A stretch of DNA of 64,000 bases from an uncultured Parasphingopyxis sp. (GCA_947259005.1 CAMYKP010000007.1:186001-250000); one strand, 5' to 3'; counted from the stretch's first letter, positions 7,268 to 15,616 are shown. Numbers and translations are program-made. Notes: generated by a model not told the origin, from the sequence alone.

Positions 7268-7951
7268 CTACTCCCCGCGCAGTCTACGGATCGCGCCGAA
7301 GCTTACGGCCAGCCCGGCTGCCAGACATAGCAATCCGACAAGGACGAGCATCGGCAGTCCGCCGAGAGATGTTTCGAGATTCTGGCCGCTGATTGCCCGG
7401 TTCAGGATTGCCACGCCCAAAAATAGCAGGAGCCCCAGCGCGGTGCCGCCAAGGCTGCGTAGAACCGCGCGAAGGACCGGACGGCGTCGGCGTCTTGGCC
7501 CGGTGCGGCCCTGCAAGGCGTCGACCAGAAAATCGACATCCTGGCTGAAGGAATGATGGCGCAGGAAGAGGGCGTTGCGCTCCAATAATGGCTGGACATC
7601 CTTGGGCAGTATCTCCCTATCCGGCATGGGGGCATCGTCGAGGATGAGCGGGATGACCCGCATGTCGCTGGCCAGCGCCTTGGCGACTTCCAAGCGGACG
7701 AAATCGCCGGGGCGGGTGATCCGGGGTTCGCCGTCATCCACCGGGCCGATCCATTTATCGCCCATCAGCACAAGGCAGACATCCGCCTGGCTGAGGGACG
7801 CCTCCAGCCGCTCGGGGAAGGAATCGCCTGCCGCGATATCGTCAATGTCGAGAAAGGCCGATTTTATATGCGGCACATCGCCCAGTGCGTCGGCGAGCCG
7901 CCCGGCGCTGTGCTTGCTGTCATCGCGGCGATAGCTGATGAAAATGCGCAT
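7268..7951 (-). CDS. TIR-domain protein with C-terminal membrane helices
   Basis: 227 residues. Residues 1-145 form a TIR domain: MRIFISYRRDDS start, LDIDDIAAGDSFPERLEASL, DVCLVLMGDKW, and a conserved Glu in FVRLEVAKAL that corresponds to the catalytic glutamate of NAD-cleaving TIR domains. An Arg-rich stretch (TGPRRRRRPVLR) precedes two membrane helices (about 160-180 and 195-215). The start abuts the stop of the upstream secreted-protein gene with no gap, so the two are co-transcribed. An in-frame UAG ends the protein, but a hydrophobic stretch continues beyond it to 7181, suggesting loss of a third helix or readthrough. Possible roles include immunity or signalling; neither is shown. Confidence 0.8.
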   Translation of the reverse strand: MRIFISYRRDDSKHSAGRLADALGDVPHIKSAFLDIDDIAAGDSFPERLEASLSQADVCLVLMGDKWIGPVDDGEPRITRPGDFVRLEVAKALASDMRVIPLILDDAPMPDREILPKDVQPLLERNALFLRHHSFSQDVDFLVDALQGRTGPRRRRRPVLRAVLRSLGGTALGLLLFLGVAILNRAISGQNLETSLGGLPMLVLVGLLCLAAGLAVSFGAIRRLRGE

Positions 7952-9307
7952 CTAGCGGAAACGGCTGCGCACGGCTCTTGCAAGGCCGGTCCGGGTGAGA
8001 TGGTCCTGCGGCGATACGCGGCCCGGTTCCAGCATCCGCACCGGGCTGTCGCCGCCATCCCAGCGGAATTCATAGATCAGCGCATCGACGTTATAGTCAT
8101 CGGTAAAGGGCACGCGGCGATAGACGGAGGAGAGCCGGTTTGCGCCGCTGCGCAGCCGCCGGAGCGCCTCGTCATCGTCTAGCAGCCGGTTGCGGGTCGC
8201 AAAGGGCCGCACGGACACGACGACGACGATATAGCGATAATAGCCGGGCGGCGCGTTGACGAAGAGGCTGTAGAGAATGTTGGTGAGCGAATCCCGGGCC
8301 CGCTGGCCGGGCAGCTCGTACCGCGCGGATCCGCGCAGGCGGTTTCCGGCGCTGTCCATCTGTTCGATGCGGGTGACGATCGCAAAGCCGCCGGGCACCG
8401 CATAATAGCTATGCTCCAGATAGCCGGCGCTTTCGAACGCGGCCTGTAGCCGGCTTCCTGCCGTGCCGAGCGACATCCCGTCGCGCGAGCCGATATAGCG
8501 ATCGAGGCTGAACTGCCAGGTCGGCGATTCCGGCGGCCAGACCGGATAGACGGGGATGCCTGAGCGGGCCGGGGAAGGGGGCGTAAGCGATCCCATCAAG
8601 GGTGGCGGCGGTGACGGTGCGGGCGGTGGTGGTGGGGAAGGCGGCGGCGTATCGTCCGATCCTTCGTTGCCCGGCCATTCGAAGTTCCGAATGGCAAAGG
8701 TGCGCGTCTGCTCCTGCTCTTCAAGACTGAAGCTGCCGGGGCCCGTGAAGCTGCGTGTTCCGTTGGCGGTAAGGACAGTGATGCTGTCACCCTCTCGCAG
8801 CGTGAGCGTTGAATCCCGGTCGATTTGCGTCCCGCGGGGATAGTGTTCTGCAGAGGGGCCGGCAGAGCGGATGACGATGGGGTCGTAGGAAGGGTCCGGC
8901 GCTGCCCCGATGGTCAGGTTGGTCAGTTCGCGCTCCGCGCCGCGCATCGCTTCGTCATCGGCATCCAAAATGCCGGACAGGCCGAATATCGCGCGGCGGT
9001 ATAGCGGCACGGCATCTGATCGGTAACCGCTGTCGCGGTAGAATCGCGCAAGCTCCAGCAAGGCCATCAGGGTCGAGTGGTCGTCTGCGCCAAGGCTGCT
9101 TTCACGTAGCTCGAGGATGTGAAGATAGAGCGCTTCGGCTTCGTCGGGATCTTCGGTCGCCAGCAGCCGCGCCTGCTCGATGAGCGGCGCGGCGGTTTCG
9201 GTTTCGGCGGGATCCTGGAAGGCGTGGGCGGGCAGGGCGAACAATGCCAGCGCCCCAAGAGCGAGGGCTGCATACCGAAACACTGCTGACTGTCCGTAAC
9301 TCGCCAT
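7952..9307 (-). CDS. Secreted protein with TPR-like N-terminus and Pro-rich linker, partner of the TIR gene
   Basis: About 451 residues. It has a signal peptide (FRYAALALGALALFALPAHA), a helical region resembling the 42-residue TPR type (LYLHILELRESSLGADDHSTLMALLELARFY...AVPLYRRAI), a beta-rich segment (STLTLREGDSITVLTANGTRSFTGPGSFSL), a Pro-rich linker, and a C-terminal domain of about 190 residues that I do not recognise (SLDRYIGSRDG, YYAVPGGFAIVTRIEQMD, YYRYIVVVVSVRPF). Its stop touches the TIR start, so the pair is an operon. The ATG at 9307 is used; a GTG two codons up is also possible. An extracytoplasmic sensor feeding a TIR effector would fit the pairing, but this is inference. Confidence 0.65.
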   Translation of the reverse strand: MASYGQSAVFRYAALALGALALFALPAHAFQDPAETETAAPLIEQARLLATEDPDEAEALYLHILELRESSLGADDHSTLMALLELARFYRDSGYRSDAVPLYRRAIFGLSGILDADDEAMRGAERELTNLTIGAAPDPSYDPIVIRSAGPSAEHYPRGTQIDRDSTLTLREGDSITVLTANGTRSFTGPGSFSLEEQEQTRTFAIRNFEWPGNEGSDDTPPPSPPPPPAPSPPPPLMGSLTPPSPARSGIPVYPVWPPESPTWQFSLDRYIGSRDGMSLGTAGSRLQAAFESAGYLEHSYYAVPGGFAIVTRIEQMDSAGNRLRGSARYELPGQRARDSLTNILYSLFVNAPPGYYRYIVVVVSVRPFATRNRLLDDDEALRRLRSGANRLSSVYRRVPFTDDYNVDALIYEFRWDGGDSPVRMLEPGRVSPQDHLTRTGLARAVRSRFR

Positions 9308-9411
9308 TGTCACCCATCCCCTGTTAGGTGCGTGGGAACGTCCTACCAGACGGCGGCAATGTCAATTTTCGTATCGCGGCTGTTCCAGTCCGATATTGGC
9401 CGTGACAGGCA

Positions 9412-9915
9412 TCAGGCCTGGGCCAGGCGCTTGTCAAAGCTGATCCGGTCGAGCGCCGCGTCCATTTTCAGCAAAGCTTCGTGAACATCCACGCCGATCT
9501 CATCAAACAATTGGCGATAGGCGATCTGGGCCTTTTCGATGACGATGCTCACATTCTTGGCCACCCGCTTGCCCTTTGCGGTCAGGGAAAGCGGTTTGCG
9601 CCGGCCGTCGGCCGGGTCGTCGCTACGCACCAATATGCCTTTTTCGATCAGGATGCGGGTTGTCTTGATGGCCGCGACATGGCTGACATTGAGGGCATCG
9701 GCGATCTCCGTCACACTCGCCGGGCTATCCTTCAGCGCCATGATGGTGGACATGGTGTTGACCGGGATTTCCAGTCCCATAGTCGCGGTAAAGCGAGCGC
9801 CCTCACTCGAAATTCGGTCGTTTAGCTTCGAAGCCAGCAGGGCGAGAAAGGCTGGGGCATACGCCTGTATCGGCGGCTGTAGGGGCCTTTTTTCCGGTGA
9901 TTGGTTTTCGGTCAT
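9412..9915 (-). CDS. MarR-family transcriptional regulator
   Basis: 167-residue winged-helix protein. The recognition region is SVTEIADALNVSHVAAIKTTRILIEKGILVRS and the wing is DDPADGRRKPLSLTAKGK, the usual MarR signature. The N- and C-terminal helices form the dimer interface. It is divergent from an S41 peptidase gene, with a near-palindrome in the 62 bases between them, suggesting that it controls itself and its neighbour. The ligand is unknown. Confidence 0.85.
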   Translation of the reverse strand: MTENQSPEKRPLQPPIQAYAPAFLALLASKLNDRISSEGARFTATMGLEIPVNTMSTIMALKDSPASVTEIADALNVSHVAAIKTTRILIEKGILVRSDDPADGRRKPLSLTAKGKRVAKNVSIVIEKAQIAYRQLFDEIGVDVHEALLKMDAALDRISFDKRLAQA

Positions 9916-9945
9916 TGTGAATTTTGTTCGTCCATGTTATTTAAC

Positions 9946-9957
9946 GTAATCGGTTAC
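9946..9957. promoter_or_regulatory. Candidate MarR operator
   Basis: GTAATCGGTTAC is a near-perfect palindrome (GTAA/TTAC arms) centred between the divergent MarR and S41 genes, within the expected promoter spacing of both. The upstream flank (TTATTTAAC) is A+T-rich. Confidence 0.45.
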
Positions 9958-9977
9958 ATATATTGGAGTGGCGTACA

Positions 9978-11291
9978 ATGATGAATTTCGGTTTGCGATC
10001 TATGGTTTTGATCGTGCTCGCCTCGATGGTTTTTGGCAAGGCGGCGTCGGCGCAGATTACCGAGCACCAGTTGCGAACGGATGTCGAGGCATGGCGGGAC
10101 TGGATGGAGTCGGTGCATCCGGATCGTGCTTTCTCGGCCGATGTGGCGGTCGTCGACGCGGCATTCGATGCCATGACCCGCCGGTTCCAGGGCGAGTATG
10201 ACATCCGCATGGCATGGCGCGAACTCGCCACGATGAACCCTGTGCTCAACGATGCCCATACCGGGCTGCGCCTGCCGGACACGGCGTATGACGCCGCAGT
10301 CGCGGACGGCGCTATCGCCTTTTCCGTCCCCGTCCGTGTTTCGGGGAACCGGCTTTTCATTGAATCGACGATCCAGTCATCAAGCCCGTTGAATCCGGGT
10401 GACGAAATCCTCACCGTAAACGGCCAGGCTGTCGGCAGCCTGATCGCCGAGTTGGTGCCGCGTATGCGCGGAGAAAGCCGGAGCCTGCGCGAGCGGGTTC
10501 TGTCCCTGCGGTTCCCCATCGCGCTGTGGACGGTGCAGGGCCAACGAGGGCCCCATGTCCTCACCCTCGCAGGGGAGGACTGCCCCCGGACAGTAATTCT
10601 GGACCCGGAGCGCGATATCGCGGTGCCCGGTGAAGGCGCTTACGGTCTCGATATTCGCGGCACTGTTGCCGTCATGCGGGTCGACAGTTTCGATGCGTCG
10701 AGGGAAGAGGAGATTGCCGCTTTCCTGCCGGGAGCGTTCGCCCGCATCGCTAGCGCCAATGTCGAAACGCTAATTATCGATGTGCGGGAGAATGGTGGCG
10801 GCGCGCGGCAAGTCTCCGATCGGCTGATGGCCTATCTGACCAGCGAGCGCTACACGCCGATCTCGGCCGTCAAAGCTCGTATTGTCGCGGAAAACCGGGC
10901 CCTTATTCCCGGGTCGGAAATCGGACAGGTGATTGAGACACCGTTTACGCAATGGGTCCAGCCGCCAGCGGAGCTTGCCAACCGGTTCGAGGGGCGGACG
11001 ATCATCCTGATCGGCCCGGCCAGCTATTCTCAAGCGATTGTCTTCGGTGTGACGGCCCAGGATTTCGGGATTGCCGAAATTGCTGGCACGCCCACCGAGG
11101 GATTTGCCAACCAGACCGGGCAGGTTCAACGTTTCACGCTCCCCGAAACCGGACTTGTCGTGCAGGCACCCCTCTACATATTGATGCGTCCATCGGGTGA
11201 GGTTGGTCGTACCCCGCTGGTTCCCGACCGCATCATTCCCGGCCGGGGCGAGGAGCAGCTCAGCGCATTGATTGCGGCCCTGAACGACTGA
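9978..11291 (+). CDS. Exported S41-family peptidase
   Basis: 437 residues with a signal peptide (MVLIVLASMVFGKAASA). An N-terminal helical part carries MNPVLNDAHTGLRLP, as in S41 proteases that have a tri-helical domain. A PDZ-like segment (NPGDEILTVNGQAVGSL) is followed by the catalytic core: LIIDVRENGGGARQVSDRLMAYL and IILIGPASYSQAIVFGV, where the Ser of GPASYSQA aligns with the S41 nucleophile. The substrate is unknown; the family includes C-terminal processing proteases and tricorn-like enzymes. ATG at 9978 (double ATG) with GGAG 9 bases upstream; a TTG at 9963 is less likely. It is probably under control of the divergent MarR protein. Confidence 0.75.
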   Translation: MMNFGLRSMVLIVLASMVFGKAASAQITEHQLRTDVEAWRDWMESVHPDRAFSADVAVVDAAFDAMTRRFQGEYDIRMAWRELATMNPVLNDAHTGLRLPDTAYDAAVADGAIAFSVPVRVSGNRLFIESTIQSSSPLNPGDEILTVNGQAVGSLIAELVPRMRGESRSLRERVLSLRFPIALWTVQGQRGPHVLTLAGEDCPRTVILDPERDIAVPGEGAYGLDIRGTVAVMRVDSFDASREEEIAAFLPGAFARIASANVETLIIDVRENGGGARQVSDRLMAYLTSERYTPISAVKARIVAENRALIPGSEIGQVIETPFTQWVQPPAELANRFEGRTIILIGPASYSQAIVFGVTAQDFGIAEIAGTPTEGFANQTGQVQRFTLPETGLVVQAPLYILMRPSGEVGRTPLVPDRIIPGRGEEQLSALIAALND

Positions 11292-11345
11292 GTTTCGGTG
11301 AGGGGCGGCTTTCCCGTTCCCGCTTTCTCCGGCATAGCCGCTCCC

Positions 11346-12119
11346 ATGCCGCAACTGGCCGCCCTCTTTGCGCTGACCGCCCTGCTATACGCCATGGTCG
11401 GATTTGGCGGCGGTTCGACCTATAATGCGCTGCTGGTGCTCAGCGGGACGGACTACCGGATCCTCCCGGCGATTGCGTTGATCTGCAACATCATTGTCGT
11501 GGCGGGTGGCAGCTGGCGTTTCTGGCAGGCCGGGCATCTCCGGCTCGCCCGGATATTGCCTTGGATTTTGCTATCGGTTCCCGCTGCATGGCTCGGCGGG
11601 CGGCTGGTTGTTTCGGAGATGGTCTTTATCGGCGTGCTGGGCGGTTCGCTGCTGGTCGCCGGTTTGCAGCTCGCTCTTGAGCGCAAACAGGTCGTCGCGG
11701 AAGGCACGGCGCGGCATGTCTCCCGACCGGTCAGCTATGCGGTCGGCGGGGGGATCGGTTTCCTTTCCGGCATGGTCGGCATCGGCGGCGGGATTTTTCT
11801 CGCACCGGTTCTCTATCTGCTGCGCTGGGGCGGGCCGCGTGAAATTGCCGGGACGGCGAGCATCTTCATCCTCGTCAACTCGCTGGCCGGGCTGGCGGGC
11901 CAGTTGATGAAGCTGGAGGCCGATTATGGCGTGGCGAGCGCGGTCGACCTGCTGCGCGACTATTGGCTGATTTTCCCGGCGGTTCTGGTTGCCGGGCAGA
12001 TCGGATCGCGGCTGGGCAGCACGCGGATTCCGCCACTGCTCGTCAAGCGGCTGACGGCGGCGCTGATCCTTTATGTAGCGGCGCGATTGCTGTGGCGCTG
12101 GTTTGGCCTCATAACATAG
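11346..12119 (+). CDS. TauE/SafE-family (TSUP) membrane permease
   Basis: 257 residues, about eight membrane helices. It carries the duplicated glycine-rich loops of the TSUP family: MVGFGGGSTYNALLVL in the first half and SGMVGIGGGIFLAPVLYL in the second. Family members export sulfite, sulfoacetate or other organosulfur anions; the substrate here is not predictable. The ATG at 11346 is used because the upstream GTG-initiated segment is not hydrophobic and the usual family start follows directly. It lies 54 bases after the S41 peptidase gene on the same strand and may share its transcript. Confidence 0.8.
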   Translation: MPQLAALFALTALLYAMVGFGGGSTYNALLVLSGTDYRILPAIALICNIIVVAGGSWRFWQAGHLRLARILPWILLSVPAAWLGGRLVVSEMVFIGVLGGSLLVAGLQLALERKQVVAEGTARHVSRPVSYAVGGGIGFLSGMVGIGGGIFLAPVLYLLRWGGPREIAGTASIFILVNSLAGLAGQLMKLEADYGVASAVDLLRDYWLIFPAVLVAGQIGSRLGSTRIPPLLVKRLTAALILYVAARLLWRWFGLIT

Positions 12120-12166
12120 GCGGGGAGCGTGTCGCACACAGGCGATGCGCTGATGAGGGGGAAATC

Positions 12167-12859
12167 ATGCATTATCTGACGCGCATTACGCGCATCGCAC
12201 TAATCGGCATCGGCGTCCTTTGTCTGGCCTCCGGGCAGATTGTTCCTGGATTTGCACAACCGGCACAAGCGCAAGCGAATGCGCAGGGGGTTAATGGCTG
12301 GAACGTTATTCGCGCTACCTTTGACGGGGGCGTATTCCAACAGACCGCACCGGGCCAATGGACAGAATTCGGCAATAGCGGCCAGAATTTCTATTTCGAG
12401 GAACGCAATCGCGATGACTGGTCGGTCTATCTGCATGATGTGTCCCGCGACATCTCAATCCAGATCGACATTTTCCGCAATTGGATCAGCTATGCTCAGG
12501 GCAGTGGCCAGCGCACCGATCTCTATCAGATAACCAGTTCTGCGGCGGGGTCCAATACGAGCCCGGCGAACAACAACCCATTGGCAGCACAAGGTATCAA
12601 CGGGTTCAACGTGATCCGCGCCAATTATGATGGCGGCCTGTTTCAGTTGATGGGCGGTGATGAATGGATCGAAGTGACGGACGATGCCCATACGTACAGA
12701 TTTCGCGAGACACAGCGCGATGACTGGTCCGTCTATATGTTCGATGCGTCGCGGAACGTCCATTTGCAGATCGATATCCATCGCCAGATGATTACGCTGG
12801 CAGATGGCGACGGGCCGCACCGGAACCTGTACTCGATAGTATCGGCTCATCGTCGGTAG
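12167..12859 (+). CDS. Secreted protein with two tandem copies of an unrecognised ~78-residue domain
   Basis: 230 residues. A signal peptide (RIALIGIGVLCLASGQIVPGFAQPAQA) precedes two similar domains. Copy one starts GVNGWNVIRATFDGGVFQQ and contains RDDWSVYLHDVSRDISIQID. Copy two starts GINGFNVIRANYDGGLFQL and contains RDDWSVYMFDASRNVHLQID. The shared pattern is G-x-NG-x-NVIRA-x-(F/Y)DGG-x-FQ ... FxExxRDDWSVY ... DIxRxxI. The pattern suggests a small beta-rich domain. The ATG follows a GAGGGGG ribosome site. No function is assigned. Confidence 0.7.
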   Translation: MHYLTRITRIALIGIGVLCLASGQIVPGFAQPAQAQANAQGVNGWNVIRATFDGGVFQQTAPGQWTEFGNSGQNFYFEERNRDDWSVYLHDVSRDISIQIDIFRNWISYAQGSGQRTDLYQITSSAAGSNTSPANNNPLAAQGINGFNVIRANYDGGLFQLMGGDEWIEVTDDAHTYRFRETQRDDWSVYMFDASRNVHLQIDIHRQMITLADGDGPHRNLYSIVSAHRR

Positions 12860-12907
12860 TGCAGAGCCGCAGATAGGGAGCGGCCGCGAGCATATGGAGA
12901 GATCAGA

Positions 12908-13462
12908 ATGACTCAGTTTCAATTCGTCATGGTGCTGCTGTCGATCATTATTGGCCTAGGGGTGACCGATCTGTTGTCGAATATTTCGCGCCAGATAAAG
13001 CTCCGGTCGACCATAACATTCTCCTGGCTGCAATCGACCCTTGTACTGTTCGTCTTTGTCGCGCTGCTTCAACAATGGTGGGAAACTTGGGGGTTGCAGT
13101 CGATAGATCACTGGAACTTTGGCACAATGCTCCTCATGCTGAGTGGGCCTGTTGGCCTTTACATAGCCTCACACATGCTGTTCCCGCACGAGATTGAGGA
13201 TACCGATCTTGAAGACCATTATTTCGAAAACGCCAGGGCTTTCTGGTTGATTGCCGCAGCCGTTGTGGTGGCATCAACGCTCTTCCGCCCGATCGGTTTT
13301 GGTATGCCTTTGATCGACCCTGACAACGCCCCATCCCTGTTCATGTTTTTTGCGTGCCTCGGGATGGCATTCATCAAAAATCGCTTGGTTCACAAACTGG
13401 CTGTTCCGATCATCTTTTTTTCGATCCTTCTCGATATTTTTGTCTTCAACGCAAATATTTAG
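12908..13462 (+). CDS. Small integral membrane protein
   Basis: 184 residues with about five predicted membrane helices (FVMVLLSIIIGLGVTDLL, TLVLFVFVALLQQWW, GTMLLMLSGPVGLYIASHML, AFWLIAAAVVVASTLF, LAVPIIFFSILLDIFVF). The acidic loop after helix three (PHEIEDTDLEDHYFENAR) is likely cytoplasmic. Strong ribosome site (GGAGAGATCAGA). Located 48 bases after the secreted tandem-domain gene on the same strand. No functional motif is recognised. Confidence 0.65.
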   Translation: MTQFQFVMVLLSIIIGLGVTDLLSNISRQIKLRSTITFSWLQSTLVLFVFVALLQQWWETWGLQSIDHWNFGTMLLMLSGPVGLYIASHMLFPHEIEDTDLEDHYFENARAFWLIAAAVVVASTLFRPIGFGMPLIDPDNAPSLFMFFACLGMAFIKNRLVHKLAVPIIFFSILLDIFVFNANI

Positions 13463-13480
13463 AACGAAGGAAATATGCGC

Positions 13481-14071
13481 ATGGCCATCCCGCAAGTTCG
13501 TATTGCCCTTGAAGACGACCGTGCACGGGTGATCGACACCGTGACGCTCGGCTTTGCCAGCGATCCGTTCGTCCGCTGGATGCTGCCTGGCGCGGCGACC
13601 TATCTTGCGGTCGCGCCGCAGATGACGGAGGCCTTTGGCGGCAGCGCTATCGGTGCGGGGTCTGCCTATATCGCCGATGAAGGGAAAGCAGCGGCGCTCT
13701 GGATACCGCCCGGGCTGGAATCCGACGACAGCGCGATCGGGGAAATATTGGGCGCAAATGTGCCAGCGGAAATTCAGGACGACGCAAAGGCTATGTTCGC
13801 GGAGATGGACGCCTATCATCCTCATGACGCACCGTGCTGGTTCCTGCCGATGATTGCTGCCGATCCGGCATGGCTGGGGCAGGGGCTTGGCGGAGCTCTG
13901 ATGAAACATGCCCTGCGCCGCGTCGATGAGGACGGGCTTCCCGCCTATCTGGAGTCATCCAATCCGCGCAACATTTCGCTCTATCGGCGGCATGGCTTTG
14001 AGGTGCTGGGCGAAATCCAGCACGGCAGTTCCCCCATAGTCACGCCGATGCTGCGCCCCGCACGAGGCTGA
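13481..14071 (+). CDS. GNAT-family N-acetyltransferase
   Basis: 196-residue GNAT fold. The acetyl-CoA-binding motif A is seen as WFLPMIAADPAWLGQGLGGALMKHALRRVDEDGLPAYLESSNPRN, with Q-x-x-G-x-G/A in LGQGLGG, and motif B as ISLYRRHGFEVLGEI. The substrate is not predictable. Two in-frame ATGs exist (13475 and 13481); the second is preferred because AAGGA lies 9 bases before it. It follows the membrane protein by 18 bases, so a small operon is possible. Confidence 0.8.
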   Translation: MAIPQVRIALEDDRARVIDTVTLGFASDPFVRWMLPGAATYLAVAPQMTEAFGGSAIGAGSAYIADEGKAAALWIPPGLESDDSAIGEILGANVPAEIQDDAKAMFAEMDAYHPHDAPCWFLPMIAADPAWLGQGLGGALMKHALRRVDEDGLPAYLESSNPRNISLYRRHGFEVLGEIQHGSSPIVTPMLRPARG

Positions 14072-14115
14072 GACGAAACGGGACGGACGGCGCGCGAAAT
14101 TCATGTCGCCAGCGA

Positions 14116-14595
14116 CTATTTCGCTGCGCCCGCCAATCTGATGGCCTCAGCGACTGCCTCGGCGCTGCCCTCAAGCAGGAAGCGCGAGATATAATATTCG
14201 CCGTCGGTAAGCCCGTTGGCGAAACTGACAAAGCTGTCCTGTTCGAACATCTCAACCATCGTTTCGGTATATTCGGTTGCCCAGATCGGATCGCCGTCAT
14301 TTTCGATACAGATGAATTCGGGCGCGAAGACATTGTTCCCGGTATTGACCAGCATCGGCACGGTCATGCCATTGTCGCACGTGGTATCGAACTGGACCAC
14401 GACGAGGCAGTCGTCGGAACACAGCACGCCGAAGCTGGAGCCGGTATCATTGGTCGTACTGGCCAGCACGAGGTTATTCTGGTCGGTGCTTTCGACCGTC
14501 CAATAACCATATTCCGCAGTTTGCGACGGTGCGGCGGATGCGAGTGCCAGCAGCGTCGCCGCCAGCGCAATTCGTGCCATGTTTCCCATTGTCAT
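14116..14595 (-). CDS. Secreted hypothetical protein with paired cysteines
   Basis: 159 residues with a signal peptide (MARIALAATLLALASAAPSQTA). The mature part has the pattern VLCSDDCLVVVQFDTTCDNG and EFICIENDG, that is four cysteines suited to two disulfide bonds in the periplasm. Ribosome site AGGGGCAACC before the ATG. No family recognised. It is convergent with the acetyltransferase gene. Confidence 0.6.
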   Translation of the reverse strand: MTMGNMARIALAATLLALASAAPSQTAEYGYWTVESTDQNNLVLASTTNDTGSSFGVLCSDDCLVVVQFDTTCDNGMTVPMLVNTGNNVFAPEFICIENDGDPIWATEYTETMVEMFEQDSFVSFANGLTDGEYYISRFLLEGSAEAVAEAIRLAGAAK

Positions 14596-14733
14596 GTGGT
14601 TGCCCCTTTTCCCCTAAGGCGTGCATCCTGCACCGATCGGGCGCGAAGGGCAATTTTAGAGATTTATCCCGGCGCGTATCCCGCGGCGACGGAATTCGCT
14701 CCTCCGGTCAAGCATGGCTTCACCAGCGCTCGC

Positions 14734-15225
14734 TTACCAGTTTCGGCCGCGACCACCGCTACTGCTCCGGCCGCCGCTGCTACTCCGACCGCCTGAACTG
14801 CCATTGTTGCCGCCCGAGCTGGCGTTGTTACCGCCTGAGCTGCCGTTATTGCCACCAGAGCTTCCATTGTTGCCACCGGAACTGCCGTTGTTCCCGCCAG
14901 AGCTGCCTGAGCTGCTGCCGCCTGAAGAAGTCGAGCTTCCTCCGGTAGAGCTGCCGCCGGAACTGCCGCTTGAAGATGAGGATGATCCTCCGCTGCCGCC
15001 GGAACCACCGCTTGAACCGCTTGCATTGCTGCAATCCGTGCTTGCGCCGCTCAGGCATTCCTCGATCGTTGCCATGGTTGAGTTTACAGATTCACCAGTA
15101 TCGGAAGCAGCGGACAGGATGCCCACACCAATCAACGCGACGATCAGGCCATATTCGATAGCCGATGCGCCTGAACTGTCTTCAAGGAGATTCTTTATCG
15201 CCTTCTTCGTCTTCAACATTGTCAT
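14734..15225 (-). CDS. Flp/Fap-type pilin with long Ser/Gly/Asn-rich tail
   Basis: 163 residues. Residues 1-55 are a class IVb (Flp) prepilin: basic leader KTKKAIKNLLEDSSG, then ASAIEYGLIVALIGVGILSA with Glu at +5 and Tyr at +6 after the predicted prepilin-peptidase cut. Flp pilins normally end soon after this helix. Here about 95 residues of low complexity follow: Ser/Gly runs, then five 7-residue units NNGSSGG (one reads NNASSGG), then GRSSSGG repeats. One Cys pair lies in EECLSGASTDCSN. No other tad/flp assembly genes are in the window. The tail could decorate the fibre surface or form a matrix; this is inferred. Confidence 0.75.
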   Translation of the reverse strand: MTMLKTKKAIKNLLEDSSGASAIEYGLIVALIGVGILSAASDTGESVNSTMATIEECLSGASTDCSNASGSSGGSGGSGGSSSSSSGSSGGSSTGGSSTSSGGSSSGSSGGNNGSSGGNNGSSGGNNGSSGGNNASSGGNNGSSGGRSSSGGRSSSGGRGRNW

Positions 15226-15389
15226 TCGATCCCGGCAATTGGCCCCCCGGTATCTCGAAATGGCTATAGCTGATTGAAGGATAATATTGGATTAAGGGCG
15301 GGGCCAATGGATGGGCGCGTTGCCCGTCGATCATCAGCCAATGCGCGCCGCGCAATTCTGCATATGCCGGTAAATCCGCAGATGTCGGG

Positions 15390-15439
15390 AAAAATGGTGA
15401 ACGCACCAGGGCTCGAACCTGGGACCCGCTGATTAAGAG
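15390..15439. repeat. attL: 50-bp direct repeat, displaced 3' part of tRNA-Lys
   Basis: Fifty bases identical to 38137-38186, covering the 3' 45 bases of tRNA-Lys(CTT) plus flanking A's. After GATTAAGAG the match to the tRNA stops, so this copy lacks the anticodon 5' arm, D-arm and acceptor 5' strand and is not a tRNA gene. It is the left boundary of the integrated island. The 15226-15389 stretch to its left is chromosomal and has no gene. Confidence 0.92.
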
Positions 15440-15578
15440 GCAAGGGCCTGTTTCTTTCAGCGTGTTTCATTGAATTTCATTTCATCAAGGCGTGTACGCT
15501 CATCGCCGGATTGCCTTGCTCTATACCGAAATAGGCGTATCATCGCGTTTCAACAGACAACATTCTAGCTCGCCTTCT

Positions 15579-15599
15579 ATGTTGCCCGCATGTTGCCCT
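15579..15599. promoter_or_regulatory. Doubled GTTGCCC motif upstream of the integrase, candidate arm-type site
   Basis: ATGTTGCCCGCATGTTGCCCT: two GTTGCCC copies 11 bases apart, directly upstream of the integrase start and 140 bases inside attL. A matching pair lies inside the other island end (38065-38083) in the same orientation, and the three internal repeats carry the complement. Integrase arm-site function is inferred. Confidence 0.5.
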
Positions 15600-15616
15600 G
15601 AGATCAGGATCGCGTG

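Noticed and set aside
15182-15406. 74-codon minus-strand frame across attL
   Set aside because: Starts inside the tRNA remnant and runs into the pilin gene start; no ribosome site.
15395-15445. Second tRNA-Lys gene at the left island end
   Set aside because: Only the 3' half is present; sequence diverges after the anticodon loop, so it is an att copy.
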